This document shows, one piece after another, positions 29,823 through 39,597 of a stretch of 64,000 nucleotides of DNA. The DNA lies in the NCBI RefSeq assembly GCF_014201315.1, contig NZ_JACHDY010000007.1, forward strand, positions 1-64,000, written 5' to 3'. Each line of letters opens with the position of its first letter. Position 1 is the first letter of the stretch. The translations under genes and the position numbers were made by a program. The DNA comes from Edaphobacter lichenicola (GTDB lineage Bacteria; Acidobacteriota; Terriglobia; Terriglobales; Acidobacteriaceae). The notes beneath the pieces were generated by a model. That model was not told the DNA's origin. It ran no database searches and saw only the letters and a program-made list of their open reading frames with translations.

Positions 29823-30122
29823 ATGGCTGGCATGAATAGTGCGAAAGCTGGTTCGATTGGAGCGACAACCGCAGTAACAGTGTTCGGCATCGTGGCAATC
29901 GCTTTCTGTCTTTTGGAAGCTGGCTTTAGAACATGGTCTGTCGGTCAATATTTAGAAAATCGTGCTGGCATATTTGTTGACCTATTTATCGCCGCTGCAC
30001 TCTGTTCTGTCACAACATTGATCCTTTCTTGTCTTGGCCGAGGAAGAAGCCGAGTGGTCGGAATCGTTTTTAGCATTGCGTCGCTGGCATCAATCATCTT
30101 CATCTTTGGCACAAACAAATGA
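29823..30122 (+). CDS. Small membrane protein, unknown
   Basis: 99 residues from an ATG preceded by GGAG nine bases upstream; an upstream TTG in frame is less likely. Three hydrophobic helices: about 14-34 (VTVFGIVAIAFCLLEAGF), 46-70 (FVDLFIAAALCSVTTLILSCLG) and 76-95 (GIVFSIASLASIIFIFG). Its base composition is more AT-rich than its neighbours, which may mean recent acquisition. No homologue was recognised. Confidence 0.65.
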   Translation: MAGMNSAKAGSIGATTAVTVFGIVAIAFCLLEAGFRTWSVGQYLENRAGIFVDLFIAAALCSVTTLILSCLGRGRSRVVGIVFSIASLASIIFIFGTNK

Positions 30123-30189
30123 TCGCCAATGCAAAGAAACAAACTGCCAGTGGGTTAGGCAAACGTATTTATTGCCTGTGTAAGCTATA

Positions 30190-30309
30190 GAAAACAAGTA
30201 TTTTGTACGCAACCAATCTGCAATCAATAGCTTACAGACACTACCCACCCGCAAACCCATGTAAACAAAAAGCATTCCTGCAAAATGCCCCAAGGGGGAG
30301 GGGGGAGGG
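30190..30309 (-). repeat. Element C1: C-tract / AT-palindrome repeat
   Basis: On the minus strand, CCCT-C6-T-C5-TTGGGGCATTTT is followed about 75 bases later by ACAAAATACTTGTTTT. Element C2 at 49251-49375 has the same two blocks in the same order and at similar spacing. Flanking it on the plus strand, GTAAGCTAT (30180-30188) and ATAGCTTAC (30227-30235) form a 9-bp inverted repeat. The rest of the 30123-30461 gap is purine-rich with no coding frame of note. Confidence 0.6.
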
Positions 30310-30461
30310 TGTCCAAAGAGACTCGACTCAGAAATACCGCAAGACAAGAGGCAACAACACACCACGGAATCACCACAACGCACCACCGAAACACCACGAA
30401 GACACCGCAAAAGAACACACCTTCGCAAGCATTTTGCCCCGATGCGTTTTACCATAGAAAA

Positions 30462-31646
30462 ATGACTGAAGTGGAAGCCCAAGAAGCCCAAAAAGACCAG
30501 CAGGCAAGCGGACACGCGTCCAAATACACCCGCAACAACCCCTTCCTCTCCACCGTGACCTACAACCGCCTCCTCACCGGCGAAGGCTCGGAGAAGGAGA
30601 CCCGCCACGTCGAGCTCACCCTCGAAGAGGGCATGACCTACACCCCCGGCGACGCCGTCGGAATCATCCCCGAAAACCGCGCCATCGCCGTAGCCGAGGT
30701 CCTCGAAGCCCTCCACTACACCGGCCGCGAGCGCGTCCTCGACCACTACAAGGTCGAAATCAGCCTCGAAGAGGCCCTCCGCACCCGCCTCGGCATCGGC
30801 AAGCTCGCCCGCGGCTCCGTCGGCCAGTACGCCAAACTCGCCCCCACCATCGAAGGCCTCAAATGCCTCATCGGCCCCGAAAACAAGGCCCGCGCCGAGG
30901 AGTACTGCTGGGGACGAGAGTTCGTCGACCTCGCCACCGACTTCCCCAGGGTCGTCACCGACCCCCAGCAGCTCTTCAACATCCTCCAGCGCCTCACCCC
31001 CCGCATGTACTCCATCGCCTCCAGCCAGGCCATGCACAAGGACAACGTCCAGACCACGGTCCGCGTAGTCCGCTACGAAGCCCATGGCCGCGACCGCCAG
31101 GGGGTGGCCTCCGGACACCTCGGGGACCGAGCCGGCGAAGGCACCGCCATGCCGATCTTCCTCCACTCCAACAACAACTTCCGCCTCCCCGAAGACACCG
31201 CCAAACCGGTCATCATGATCGGCCCCGGCACGGGCATCGCCCCCTTCCGCGCCTTTCTCGAAGAACGCCAGGCCACCGGCCAAAAAGGCGACAACTGGCT
31301 CTTCTTCGGCGAACAACGCGAAGCCATGGACTTTCTCTACAAAGATCAGTTCCTGGCCATGCACAAGGACGGCATCCTCACCCGCCTCGACACCGCCTTC
31401 TCCCGCGACCAGGCCCGCAAAGTCTACGTTCAGGACCGCATGCAGGAGCACTGCAAAGAGCTCTACCAGTGGCTGGAGCGCGGAGCCTACTTCTACGTCT
31501 GCGGCGACGCCACCCGCATGGCCAAGGACGTAGAGACAGCCCTCCTCGACGTCATCGCCCGAGGCTCGAACGGCACCCTCGACCACGCCGCCGAGTACCT
31601 GGCCGCCATGAAAAAACAAAAGCGCTACCAGCGAGACGTCTACTAA
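30462..31646 (+). CDS. Stand-alone NADPH-flavoprotein reductase, C-terminal half of CysJ type
   Basis: 394 residues. FAD and NADPH domains as in sulfite reductase flavoprotein alpha: YTPGDAVGIIPEN, the FAD motif RMYSIASS (near residue 185), the NADPH motif GPGTGIAPFRAFLEERQ (near residue 250) and the C-terminal YVCGDATRMAKDVE. The N-terminal flavodoxin (FMN) domain of CysJ is missing, and no flavodoxin or CysI gene is nearby. It may hand electrons to a separate partner, for example a sulfite or nitrite reductase coded elsewhere. The start is the first ATG in the conserved frame; the ribosome-binding site is weak. Confidence 0.85.
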   Translation: MTEVEAQEAQKDQQASGHASKYTRNNPFLSTVTYNRLLTGEGSEKETRHVELTLEEGMTYTPGDAVGIIPENRAIAVAEVLEALHYTGRERVLDHYKVEISLEEALRTRLGIGKLARGSVGQYAKLAPTIEGLKCLIGPENKARAEEYCWGREFVDLATDFPRVVTDPQQLFNILQRLTPRMYSIASSQAMHKDNVQTTVRVVRYEAHGRDRQGVASGHLGDRAGEGTAMPIFLHSNNNFRLPEDTAKPVIMIGPGTGIAPFRAFLEERQATGQKGDNWLFFGEQREAMDFLYKDQFLAMHKDGILTRLDTAFSRDQARKVYVQDRMQEHCKELYQWLERGAYFYVCGDATRMAKDVETALLDVIARGSNGTLDHAAEYLAAMKKQKRYQRDVY

Positions 31647-31672
31647 AACCGCACGACACCAAGGGGATACGA

Positions 31673-31710
31673 GGGGATGTGGCGAGCTTGCACCAAGCCG
31701 TCACATCCCC
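31673..31710. terminator. Stem-loop between convergent reductase and chelatase genes
   Basis: GGGGATGTG pairs perfectly with CACATCCCC (9 bp), and inside it GCTTG pairs with CAAGC. It lies between two convergent stop codons. No T-run is present. Probably a shared transcript end. Confidence 0.55.
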
Positions 31711-31737
31711 CATCTCAAGAAAATAGAGTCCGCGATT

Positions 31738-33450
31738 TTACCGATCAACGCTGTTCTTGAGCAGAACGGCAAAATCATATCCTGCTTCAAACTCTGACAG
31801 GCTAATGCACTCCACACGCATAGCGTCGGCAAGTTCTTTCGCCTTACCGAATGCGTGGTTGCTCGACTCGGTGTCGACGACCAAACCGGGACATCGAATC
31901 TTAGCCGCAGCCTGCAACGCGTCATCCCAGGCGTCGTTGCTGCGATAAGGAACATTGGCCCGCCCATCGGTGACAAGCAATAAGAGCGTCTCGGGGGTCA
32001 CAAGTTCATTCGCCAGTTCAAGCGCATGCGCAAGAGGGGTACGGCCACCTGTCGGCAAATACTCCAAAGCAGCAACCACCGCCGCTACGTCGCTTGTAGG
32101 ATCAACTAGAATCTCGGCAGATTCTCCGCGAAATACAATCACGGCTATCTCGTCACGGCGACGCAGGGAACGTTCAATCAGCCCGGCCACCGCCCCCTTG
32201 ACCACTCGCATCCGTTCGCGCGCGGCATGCGACCCGCTTGAATCCACCACAAACAAAAACCGCGACCCCACTATCGGCTCACGCACCTTGTCATATAAAT
32301 CCTGCAGACGCGGACTCGGTCGACCAGTTCGGGCAATAGCTTCCAGTACGGAAGAGCGAGAATCCAGCTCCGCGGGGCTCTCGCTCTTTCTATTTCTGAC
32401 AACGGGACCCGGTGCCGGCCCTTTGCGCGCCCCGGTTGCTCCGCTTCTACCGCCATTTGCAGTCCAACGCAATTCGGGTGTTCTGACTGACAGAGAAGAA
32501 AAGCGCTGCTCCGTCGTTTCATCGGTCTCTTCGCTCTCCCTGCTCTGCGCCGGTGTTTGGGGCAATAGTGAAGGAGAAGTTTGTGGAAGAGGTGGCTTCT
32601 GAGGTGAATGCGTTATGCGGTGAGCCAAGGCAAGCGGCAGCACGGCCCCGATATGTTCGTCCGTAACCTCTTCACAACCCAGCAGAGCGGCCTGTGCGCA
32701 GCTCGCACGCGCTATGGCGAGATCTGCACGAAGGGATCTGACTCCATGTTCACAAACGATCGTGCTAATGTGCTCCAACATAACGGTAGAACATTGCACA
32801 GACGGAAGCATCACCCTCGCAGCTGCTATCCGCTGCTGAAGATATATCTGCTGCTCCATCCACCGGGCCGCGAAAAGTGCAGGGTCGGCGTCATAAATCA
32901 AGCGCCGTTCAACGACCTCCCGTCTTTCAGTCGCCAATCCGCTGGCAGTAATATCGGCAACGAGGGCAAACCGATCGAGTAACTGTGGCCGCAGCGATCC
33001 CTCTTCCGGATTCATGCTTCCCATCAAAACGAATCGTGCCTCCTGCACTGCGCTAAAGCCTTCTCGCTCGACTGTGCTCACGCCGGTCGCGGCTGCATCC
33101 AATAGCGCGTCGGCAAGATGGTCCGGCAGAAGATTGACCTCGTCGACATAAAGAATGCCACCGTTTGCTTCTGCGACCAGGCCGGGCCGGAGCGCCGGTT
33201 CGCCCTTCAACGTACTCGCTAAATCCAGCCCACCTAAAAGACGATCTTCCGTTATCCCTATGGGCAGATTCACAAAGCGCCCAGGCTTCGGGAGCAACTC
33301 GGCGAGCGCTCGCGCCGTCGTGGTCTTCCCCGCGCCTTTGTCTCCACGCAAGAGCACTCCCAGGCGCCAATCCACAGCGGCGAGAAGCAGCGCCATCTTC
33401 ATCTGTTCCTGGCCGACAATCGCAGCGAACGGATAAGCCGGGCCGGTCAT
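31738..33450 (-). CDS. Chelatase AAA+/VWA subunit (ChlI-ChlD type fusion)
   Basis: 570 residues. The AAA+ domain (about 1-280) has Walker A GDKGAGKT (36-43), Walker B YVDEVN (Asp103, Glu104) and GSMNPEEGSLRPQLLDRF. A proline/serine-rich linker spans about 282-390. A von Willebrand A domain (about 395-560) has MIDAS DSSGS (403-407). The same chain thus combines motor and metal-binding roles, as in BchI/BchD or CobS/CobT pairs. It should drive ATP-dependent metal insertion by the CobN-like subunit, whose stop it overlaps by four bases (ATGA). The riboswitch upstream of cobN points to cobalt, not magnesium. Confidence 0.9.
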   Translation of the reverse strand: MTGPAYPFAAIVGQEQMKMALLLAAVDWRLGVLLRGDKGAGKTTTARALAELLPKPGRFVNLPIGITEDRLLGGLDLASTLKGEPALRPGLVAEANGGILYVDEVNLLPDHLADALLDAAATGVSTVEREGFSAVQEARFVLMGSMNPEEGSLRPQLLDRFALVADITASGLATERREVVERRLIYDADPALFAARWMEQQIYLQQRIAAARVMLPSVQCSTVMLEHISTIVCEHGVRSLRADLAIARASCAQAALLGCEEVTDEHIGAVLPLALAHRITHSPQKPPLPQTSPSLLPQTPAQSRESEETDETTEQRFSSLSVRTPELRWTANGGRSGATGARKGPAPGPVVRNRKSESPAELDSRSSVLEAIARTGRPSPRLQDLYDKVREPIVGSRFLFVVDSSGSHAARERMRVVKGAVAGLIERSLRRRDEIAVIVFRGESAEILVDPTSDVAAVVAALEYLPTGGRTPLAHALELANELVTPETLLLLVTDGRANVPYRSNDAWDDALQAAAKIRCPGLVVDTESSNHAFGKAKELADAMRVECISLSEFEAGYDFAVLLKNSVDR

Positions 33451-36400
33451 ACCGTGCTCCTTCTAGTCTCCCCGCGCGCTTCCAACAAGGTTTCGCTGTC
33501 GAGCAGAACTTCACGCAGCGCGTCGAGCGTCTCTGGTTTAGCATCCTCCCAAAGCCCGCGTTCCTTTGCTTCGAGCAAACGTTCTGCGATCGCATTCAAC
33601 GCCCAGGGATTTGACTCTTTCAGGAAGCTCTGTGTCTCACGGTTAAGCGCATACTCTTGTGCAAGTCCTTCATAGACAAAATCCGGAGCAATATGCGCCG
33701 TCGCATCAAAGCCGAAGATATAGTCCACCGTCGCGGTTAGCTCCAGGCCACCTTTGTAACCGTGACGCTTGATGCTCTCGATCCACTTCGGGTTAATGAC
33801 ACGCGAGCGATAGACACGCAGAGCCTCTTCGCGCAGATCGCGCACGCGGACTGCATCAGGACGGGAGCTATCGCCGAAGTAGGCCTTGGGCTGTACTCCT
33901 GTGAGAGCTCGGATAGTAGCCACCATGCCGCCGTGAAACTGAAAATAATCATCAGAGTCAAAGATGTCGTGTTCTCTATTGTCCTGGTTATGTAACGCAA
34001 CCTGAACACTCTTCAACCGCTCGGCAAAGATGTGTCGGGCATCCACACCATTCGCCGACTTGCCATACGCGTAGCCGCCCCATTCGAGAAACACCTGCGC
34101 GATATCCCCGTCAGTCTTCCAGTGATGTGTCTCCATCAGCGCTTGAATGCCCGCTCCATAAGTACCTGGCTTCGCACCGAAGACTCTGAAGCGCGCAGAA
34201 GCCTCTGCCTCTTCGGCTCCCTGATCGCTATTTTTATCAAGGTCCAGCAGATAATGCTTTTTAGGAAAGTTCATCTCCAGCGGTTCATCTTGCTGAATGA
34301 CGAGCGCGACCGCGTCATCGATCATGTCAATAAGATGAGGAAACGCATCCCGGAAAAAACCACTGATGCGAAGTGTGACATCCACACGCGGTCTGCCGAG
34401 TTTTTCCAATGGAATCAAAATGATCCCTTCCGGACGCCTGGACTGTTTATTCCACACCGGCTGCACACCGAGTAACGCCAGAACCTCGCTTACGTCGTCA
34501 CCGTGCGTACGCATCTGCGAAGTACCCCACGCGCTGAGCCCTACTGTCTCAGGGTACTGGTTTTCTTCGGCACGATAACGCTCTATCGCCTCGCGAGCTA
34601 GCTGCTGACCTACGCGCCACGCAGCTTCAGAAGGCAGGGCGCGTGGGTCGACTGCATAGAAATTTCTACCAGTCGGAAGAATATGTGCCATACCACGTGT
34701 CGGTGCCCCAGCCGGGCCCGCGGGGATATAGCGGCCTTCCAAAGCATCGAGAACATGCTCAACCTCTTCATCCGTTCGCTCAAGATTTGGAACAATCTGC
34801 AGGCAGGCGAAAGTAAGCGCCCTCGAGACTTCGTCCGAAGCACATCCGACGACGGCGTACTGCAACTCTTCCAGACGATCAACACGGAAGCCAAGCTCTT
34901 CAAGTTTCGTATAAAGACTTAGGGCCATTCGATCCAGCACATCGAGGACGTCAGCATTTGCGTAACAAACGGTGTCAGACAGAGTAGTAGCAACATCTAG
35001 CTTTTTTCCTGGAGTGTCGAGAAGTTCTCGGTAATCAAATTGAAGATTGCGGGCGATCGCACCGAGCAGGCTGGGCGATCCCACGTTCTCCAGTCGAGTC
35101 ATCGATCGAAGCATCTCCGGAAGCGGTGGCATGTTGCCAAGAATGTGCAGACCATCGCGTATCTGCGCCATGCCGAGTTCGCACAGATACCCATCGATAT
35201 CTTCAATCAGATGGGCAACGTCGCTTCCGCTCATCTCCGCCAGCGTGACCGGAACGCCCTCCGGCGTGAGCTCGTCATCCCAATCATGTTTATGATCGCC
35301 ATGATCACGCGATAGCAGATTCTTTAGATCGAGATCCGCTTTCAGGTTCGCATCCTGAATCAACTCCCAGATCTGTTGTTGAATGAAAGGCAGCTTCGAC
35401 GGATCCAGCTTTTCCACCGCGTAGTACTCATTCACCAGTTGATTTAGTGCCGCGAGCGGTCCGTAGGTCTCTGCACTCGTCATCGGTGGTGTCAGATGAT
35501 CCACAATTACCGCATGGCCTCTTCGCTTCGACTGACTCCCCTCTCCCGGATCATTGATGATGAACGGGTAGATCAGCGGCATGTCTTCGAGTAGTAGATC
35601 GGGAAAGCACTCTTCCGACAGACCAACAGATTTTCCTGGCAGCCATTCGAGCGTTCCATGTTTTCCAACATGCACGATTGCATCGGCACCCCATCCACCA
35701 TTCTCCACGGAAGTCCCCAGCCATTGGTAGAACGCCGTGTAATGATGAGTCGGCGGAAGATCAGGGGTGTGATAGATGGCATCAGGATTCAGGCCGTACC
35801 CCCGCGGCGGCTGGATCGCAATCAGTGCGTTCTCGAGATGCATTGCTGCAAACAAGTAATCGTCATTATCACTAAATGGTTCAAAGTTCATCGCGGCAAT
35901 CTGAGCTGCAACTTCGCTCATCAGCTTCTTATCGATCTTCGGCGAAGTCGATCGCAGCGTATATCCGCGATCAGCGGGCTGCCCCCACATATCTTTCATC
36001 CGCTTCTGTGGAACATCAGGAAAGCGTTCGAAACGTCGCCGATACAGCGTGCGCGAGTATCGATGAGCACGTTGCCCATCGAGGGGATGCGCGTCGTCAT
36101 ACGTTCCACGCGAAAGAAGATCGTGAATCAGATCATCAGCCGACTCCGGCAGATCTCCGACAATATACCGGCGTCCCTTCATGGCGCGGAGCAGATTCAG
36201 TAAGCTCGCTGGCGAATCGAGACCAACTGCATTTCCCACCTGCGCAGCCTTGGTCGATGAATTTGTAAGAATAAACGCGACACGCTTGTAAGGATTGGAT
36301 AGGGTCTGGAGTCTCGCAAGCCGGGCAGCGATTCCGGCCACTCGATCTGCGCGCTCCTGGTGAGGGACATACAAATCTCCGGATTGAGCATTTCCCCGTT

Positions 36401-37805
36401 CCTTAAACGAGACCGGAACGGAGATGATGCGGCCATCAAACTCCGGGAGTGCTACATTGATCGCTGTGTCCAATGCGTTTAAACCGCGGCGCGAGATCTC
36501 CCAGTTTCCTCTTGGCATCCCGCTTGGGATCGCCTGAATAACGGGAACTCCCAACCGTTCCAGAATCGAAACATTCTCGCCTACGAGTGTTACATCACCG
36601 GTATTTATCTCGCCCAATGCAAAAGATAACGTAGTGACAACGACATTGACGCGTCGTTCTACCAGCCTGAGCGCCGCTGGGAAACCATCCACCAGAGCCT
36701 TCATGCTCGAGGTGAAGATGCAGAGCGCGTTCAAGCCGTGAGACTCCAGTGCTTCAGCGAGAGCGTCAACGAACGCAGTATTTCCGCTAAGAAGATGAGC
36801 ACGATAAAACAGGATGGCTGCGGTAGGCTTCGCAGGATCTGCGCGTTTCTGCCAGTCTTGATACTCCGCATGCTCTAGATCTTGCATGTAAATTCCGTGC
36901 TCTGTGGGAGTTGTAGGTTTCTCATAGCCGTGCCCGGTCATCAGGAGACGGTCAGACAAAAACTTCAGGCATTCCACAACATTCGATGTTCCACCGCGCT
37001 CGAGATAAGTCGTCACCGACGCGACTACATCCGGATCGACAGTCCCGGCACTGAGAAACTCGGGATTCATCTCTCCGGTGCCGCTCACCACTACGAGGGG
37101 TCGGTTCTGCATCATGCACTTAGAGCGAAGAAGAGGGAATCCGGCGACAGAGTTCAGTGGTCCATGCAAACGCAACACAATAATCTGAACGCGCGCTAAG
37201 CTTCCCTCTAGCAGCGCCACCATCTGTTCCTCGCTGCGCAAGCCGTTCAGCGAATAAGGAAAAACATCCAAATCTGAGGGAAGTGCTGCGCGCGCGTTCT
37301 GAAGAGTCATCAGATCGGTATCTGCGTGCGTCAAGAGGGCGATGCCGTGCACCTCTGGCTGTACGCTCTCGGCAACAATCGAGGCTGGAACCGCAGGTCG
37401 CACGTCCCAGTCATAGAAGTTAAAAACGTACTCAAGCAGTTCTTCGGGCGGTTGCAAAAAGCGATCTGCTTCCAACATCGCATCGATGTACTCGAATATC
37501 TGCTTCACCTGCCAAGGGCTGTTGACGGAATGAAACCACACCGATCGTCCATCAAAGACCAGACTCGCAACATTCGACAGCACGCACGGCCCGAGGCACC
37601 CAGCCTTCGTCAGATGGATCGTATTGCGCATCTTCCGGCGAGTCCACTCTTCTTTATACGTTTCGACCGGGACCTGCGCATAACCGCGCTCCGTCCTTCC
37701 ACAGCAGCATCCTGAGAAACAATAGGAGAGGTGCGCGCGCCGCTGCACGATATTCACAGGCCGCCCATCCGCCCGTACTACGCGTTGGCGATGGATATCA
37801 GTCAA
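33447..37805 (-). CDS. cobN: [2Fe-2S]-domain / cobaltochelatase CobN fusion
   Basis: 1452 residues. Residues about 1-115 are a thioredoxin-like [2Fe-2S] ferredoxin domain with Cys29, Cys33-35, Cys70 and Cys74 (TKAGCLGPCVLSN). From about 145 the CobN / magnesium-chelatase H fold follows (VHVGKHGTLEWLPGKSVGLS, GHAVIVDHLTPPM, YGAGIQALMETHHWKT). CobN inserts cobalt into hydrogenobyrinate diamide in the aerobic B12 route. The start is a TTG nine bases after GAGGTG. The cobalamin riboswitch lies 119 bases upstream. The downstream AAA/VWA subunit gene overlaps by four bases. The fused ferredoxin domain is unusual; it may sense redox state or stabilise the complex. Confidence 0.92.
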   Translation of the reverse strand: MTDIHRQRVVRADGRPVNIVQRRAHLSYCFSGCCCGRTERGYAQVPVETYKEEWTRRKMRNTIHLTKAGCLGPCVLSNVASLVFDGRSVWFHSVNSPWQVKQIFEYIDAMLEADRFLQPPEELLEYVFNFYDWDVRPAVPASIVAESVQPEVHGIALLTHADTDLMTLQNARAALPSDLDVFPYSLNGLRSEEQMVALLEGSLARVQIIVLRLHGPLNSVAGFPLLRSKCMMQNRPLVVVSGTGEMNPEFLSAGTVDPDVVASVTTYLERGGTSNVVECLKFLSDRLLMTGHGYEKPTTPTEHGIYMQDLEHAEYQDWQKRADPAKPTAAILFYRAHLLSGNTAFVDALAEALESHGLNALCIFTSSMKALVDGFPAALRLVERRVNVVVTTLSFALGEINTGDVTLVGENVSILERLGVPVIQAIPSGMPRGNWEISRRGLNALDTAINVALPEFDGRIISVPVSFKERGNAQSGDLYVPHQERADRVAGIAARLARLQTLSNPYKRVAFILTNSSTKAAQVGNAVGLDSPASLLNLLRAMKGRRYIVGDLPESADDLIHDLLSRGTYDDAHPLDGQRAHRYSRTLYRRRFERFPDVPQKRMKDMWGQPADRGYTLRSTSPKIDKKLMSEVAAQIAAMNFEPFSDNDDYLFAAMHLENALIAIQPPRGYGLNPDAIYHTPDLPPTHHYTAFYQWLGTSVENGGWGADAIVHVGKHGTLEWLPGKSVGLSEECFPDLLLEDMPLIYPFIINDPGEGSQSKRRGHAVIVDHLTPPMTSAETYGPLAALNQLVNEYYAVEKLDPSKLPFIQQQIWELIQDANLKADLDLKNLLSRDHGDHKHDWDDELTPEGVPVTLAEMSGSDVAHLIEDIDGYLCELGMAQIRDGLHILGNMPPLPEMLRSMTRLENVGSPSLLGAIARNLQFDYRELLDTPGKKLDVATTLSDTVCYANADVLDVLDRMALSLYTKLEELGFRVDRLEELQYAVVGCASDEVSRALTFACLQIVPNLERTDEEVEHVLDALEGRYIPAGPAGAPTRGMAHILPTGRNFYAVDPRALPSEAAWRVGQQLAREAIERYRAEENQYPETVGLSAWGTSQMRTHGDDVSEVLALLGVQPVWNKQSRRPEGIILIPLEKLGRPRVDVTLRISGFFRDAFPHLIDMIDDAVALVIQQDEPLEMNFPKKHYLLDLDKNSDQGAEEAEASARFRVFGAKPGTYGAGIQALMETHHWKTDGDIAQVFLEWGGYAYGKSANGVDARHIFAERLKSVQVALHNQDNREHDIFDSDDYFQFHGGMVATIRALTGVQPKAYFGDSSRPDAVRVRDLREEALRVYRSRVINPKWIESIKRHGYKGGLELTATVDYIFGFDATAHIAPDFVYEGLAQEYALNRETQSFLKESNPWALNAIAERLLEAKERGLWEDAKPETLDALREVLLDSETLLEARGETRRSTV

Positions 37806-37923
37806 GACTTACACCTCTTTCTGATGCCTTGGCAGCAGGTTCGAGGCAGTAAGTCCAAATACGAAACTGTATGGAAATAATAATCATGCAACTTCCTGTT
37901 CTCCGCAGAAGTCTGCCGGTATT

Positions 37924-38089
37924 CTCGGGTAGGTCTCCTGGCTTGGAGGTTGCAGGAACTCTGCACACCGCTTTACCTTCCCCAGCCCTCGGCCGAGTGG
38001 TACTTCAAAGCAGCTTTCCTCACTTACAGTGGCGGAACCGCGCCGGCTCTTCACCGGACTTCCCTGTTATGCCCTGGTGGGCACCCGAG
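37924..38089 (-). promoter_or_regulatory. Cobalamin riboswitch
   Basis: On the minus strand, P1 is formed by CTCGGGT (38089-38083) and ACCCGAG (37930-37924), seven perfect pairs. In between are GGGAAGTCCGGTGAA, the GCCACTG box (38033-38027) followed by TAAGTGAGGAAAGC, and the B12-box-like AGCCAGGAGACC just before the 3' side of P1. TATAAC at 38104-38099 is a plausible -10 box ten bases upstream. It should repress the cobN-chelatase operon when adenosylcobalamin is plentiful. Confidence 0.95.
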
Positions 38090-38176
38090 ATAGATTTCGT
38101 TATACCACAACGAAACCGCACAGATGTCGCGCTCGCGTCAGCGTCAATAGAGTGAACTCGCAAGCGGATACTTTGG

Positions 38177-38842
38177 CTAGACCAACGGATTGACGGTCAT
38201 CACGCATAGATCCGGAGAGACTAGAAGCTTCGCCTCGGTCCGCGCCTGGACTTCAGCGACGTTCATGCCTTCTACGACTTCGGTCAACACCAGCCCTTGG
38301 GCGGTCACCCGAATCCAGCAAAGCTCCGTCACAATATCATGCACTACACTCTGTCCAGTCAGCGGGAGCGTGCACTCCTTCAAAATTCTCGAAGCTCCAT
38401 CCTTCGTCTGATGTTCCATTGCAACGATCACTCGACGCGCCCCCGCAACCAGATCCATAGCGCCCCCCATGCCCTTCACCATCTTTCCCGGAATCGTCCA
38501 GTTGGCGAGATTGCCCTGCTCGTCCACCTGCATCGCCCCAAGGATGCTCATATCCATGTGGCCGCCGCGGATCATCGCGAACGATTCCTCACTCGCAAAA
38601 AACGAACACCCCGGCAGTTCTGTCACCGGCTGCTTCCCCGCGTTGATAAGATCAGGGTCAGCGCACTCATCGGTCGGAGGCGCACCAACACCCAGCATTC
38701 CATTCTCCGACTGAAACATTACATCGATGCCTGCAGGCACATATCCTGCGATCATCGTTGGCAGTCCAATGCCAAGATTTACATAAAAGCCATCGTGAAA
38801 CTCACGTGCAATCCGCCGTGCGATCCGCTCCTTCCCTGTCAC
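38177..38842 (-). CDS. scoB: 3-oxoacid CoA-transferase subunit B
   Basis: 221 residues. Class I CoA-transferase beta subunit; the catalytic glutamate is in QSENGMLG near residue 46. [15 protein letters not shown] and [14 protein letters not shown] are standard family motifs. It transfers CoA from succinyl-CoA to acetoacetate or a related 3-oxoacid. The ATG overlaps the subunit A stop by four bases (ATGA), so the two subunits are made together. Confidence 0.94.
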   Translation of the reverse strand: MTGKERIARRIAREFHDGFYVNLGIGLPTMIAGYVPAGIDVMFQSENGMLGVGAPPTDECADPDLINAGKQPVTELPGCSFFASEESFAMIRGGHMDMSILGAMQVDEQGNLANWTIPGKMVKGMGGAMDLVAGARRVIVAMEHQTKDGASRILKECTLPLTGQSVVHDIVTELCWIRVTAQGLVLTEVVEGMNVAEVQARTEAKLLVSPDLCVMTVNPLV

Positions 38843-39543
38843 AAGGCACCTCCGGATTCAATAAACTTCGACTCAATTGGTTTTCGATATGCCGCGCCCA
38901 CCACAATGCGGTTTACATAGATTCCTGGAGTAACGATGTGATCCGGATCAAGCTCACCCGGCTCAACTAGCACCTCGACCTCTGCGATCGTCACCTTCGC
39001 AGCAGTCGCCATCGCCGGATTGAAGTTCCTCGCCGTCTTACGATAGATCAGATTTCCCAACCGGTCTCCCTTCCAGGCTTTGATCAGTGCAACGTCTGCA
39101 TGAAGCGCCTGCTCAAGCACATAAGTCCTGTCGCCAATCTTGCGTGTTTCTTTGCCCTCGGCCACAACCGTACCTAAACCCGTCGGCACATAGAACGCCG
39201 GGATACCTGCGCCGCCTGCACGAATCCGTTCAGCGAGTGTCCCTTGCGGAATCAGGGTTAGATCCAGCTCCCCTTTCAATACCAGGGCCTCCAACCGACG
39301 GTTTTCGCCCACGTAGCTGCCGATGTGCGAGGCGATCATGCCGGCCTCCAACATCAACCCCATGCCAAAGCCGTCAACGCCCATGTTGTTGCTTATCGTG
39401 TGCAGTCCGGTAATCCTGCGCTTCACTAAGGCGGCGATCAGGTTCTCTGGGATCCCGCAAAGACCAAAGCCGCCAAGCATTATCGTAGAACCTGGCGCAA
39501 CATCTACCACAGCGTCGTCTGCTGTCGGAACGACTTTATTCAT
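38839..39543 (-). CDS. scoA: 3-oxoacid CoA-transferase subunit A
   Basis: 234 residues. Class I CoA-transferase alpha subunit with the glycine-rich loop TIMLGGFGLCGIPENLI and the segment ADVALIKAWKGDRLGNLIYR. It partners the next gene. The ATG is preceded by TGAGG. It could serve acetoacetate or 3-oxoadipate; the absence of aromatic-degradation neighbours slightly favours ketone-body or short-chain use. Confidence 0.94.
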   Translation of the reverse strand: MNKVVPTADDAVVDVAPGSTIMLGGFGLCGIPENLIAALVKRRITGLHTISNNMGVDGFGMGLMLEAGMIASHIGSYVGENRRLEALVLKGELDLTLIPQGTLAERIRAGGAGIPAFYVPTGLGTVVAEGKETRKIGDRTYVLEQALHADVALIKAWKGDRLGNLIYRKTARNFNPAMATAAKVTIAEVEVLVEPGELDPDHIVTPGIYVNRIVVGAAYRKPIESKFIESGGAL

Positions 39544-39597
39544 CGGATAAAAACCTCACGTGCGGCGGAAGAGTACACGCCGCGTTGGGGCGAATCG

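Noticed and set aside
30090..31619. 509-residue open frame opposite the CysJ-like reductase
   Set aside because: Gly/Val/Glu-rich mirror of a high-GC gene; no protein family features.
31738..37805. Magnesium chelatase for chlorophyll synthesis
   Set aside because: Family motifs alone allow it, but the upstream cobalamin riboswitch and lack of any bch/chl neighbour favour cobalt.
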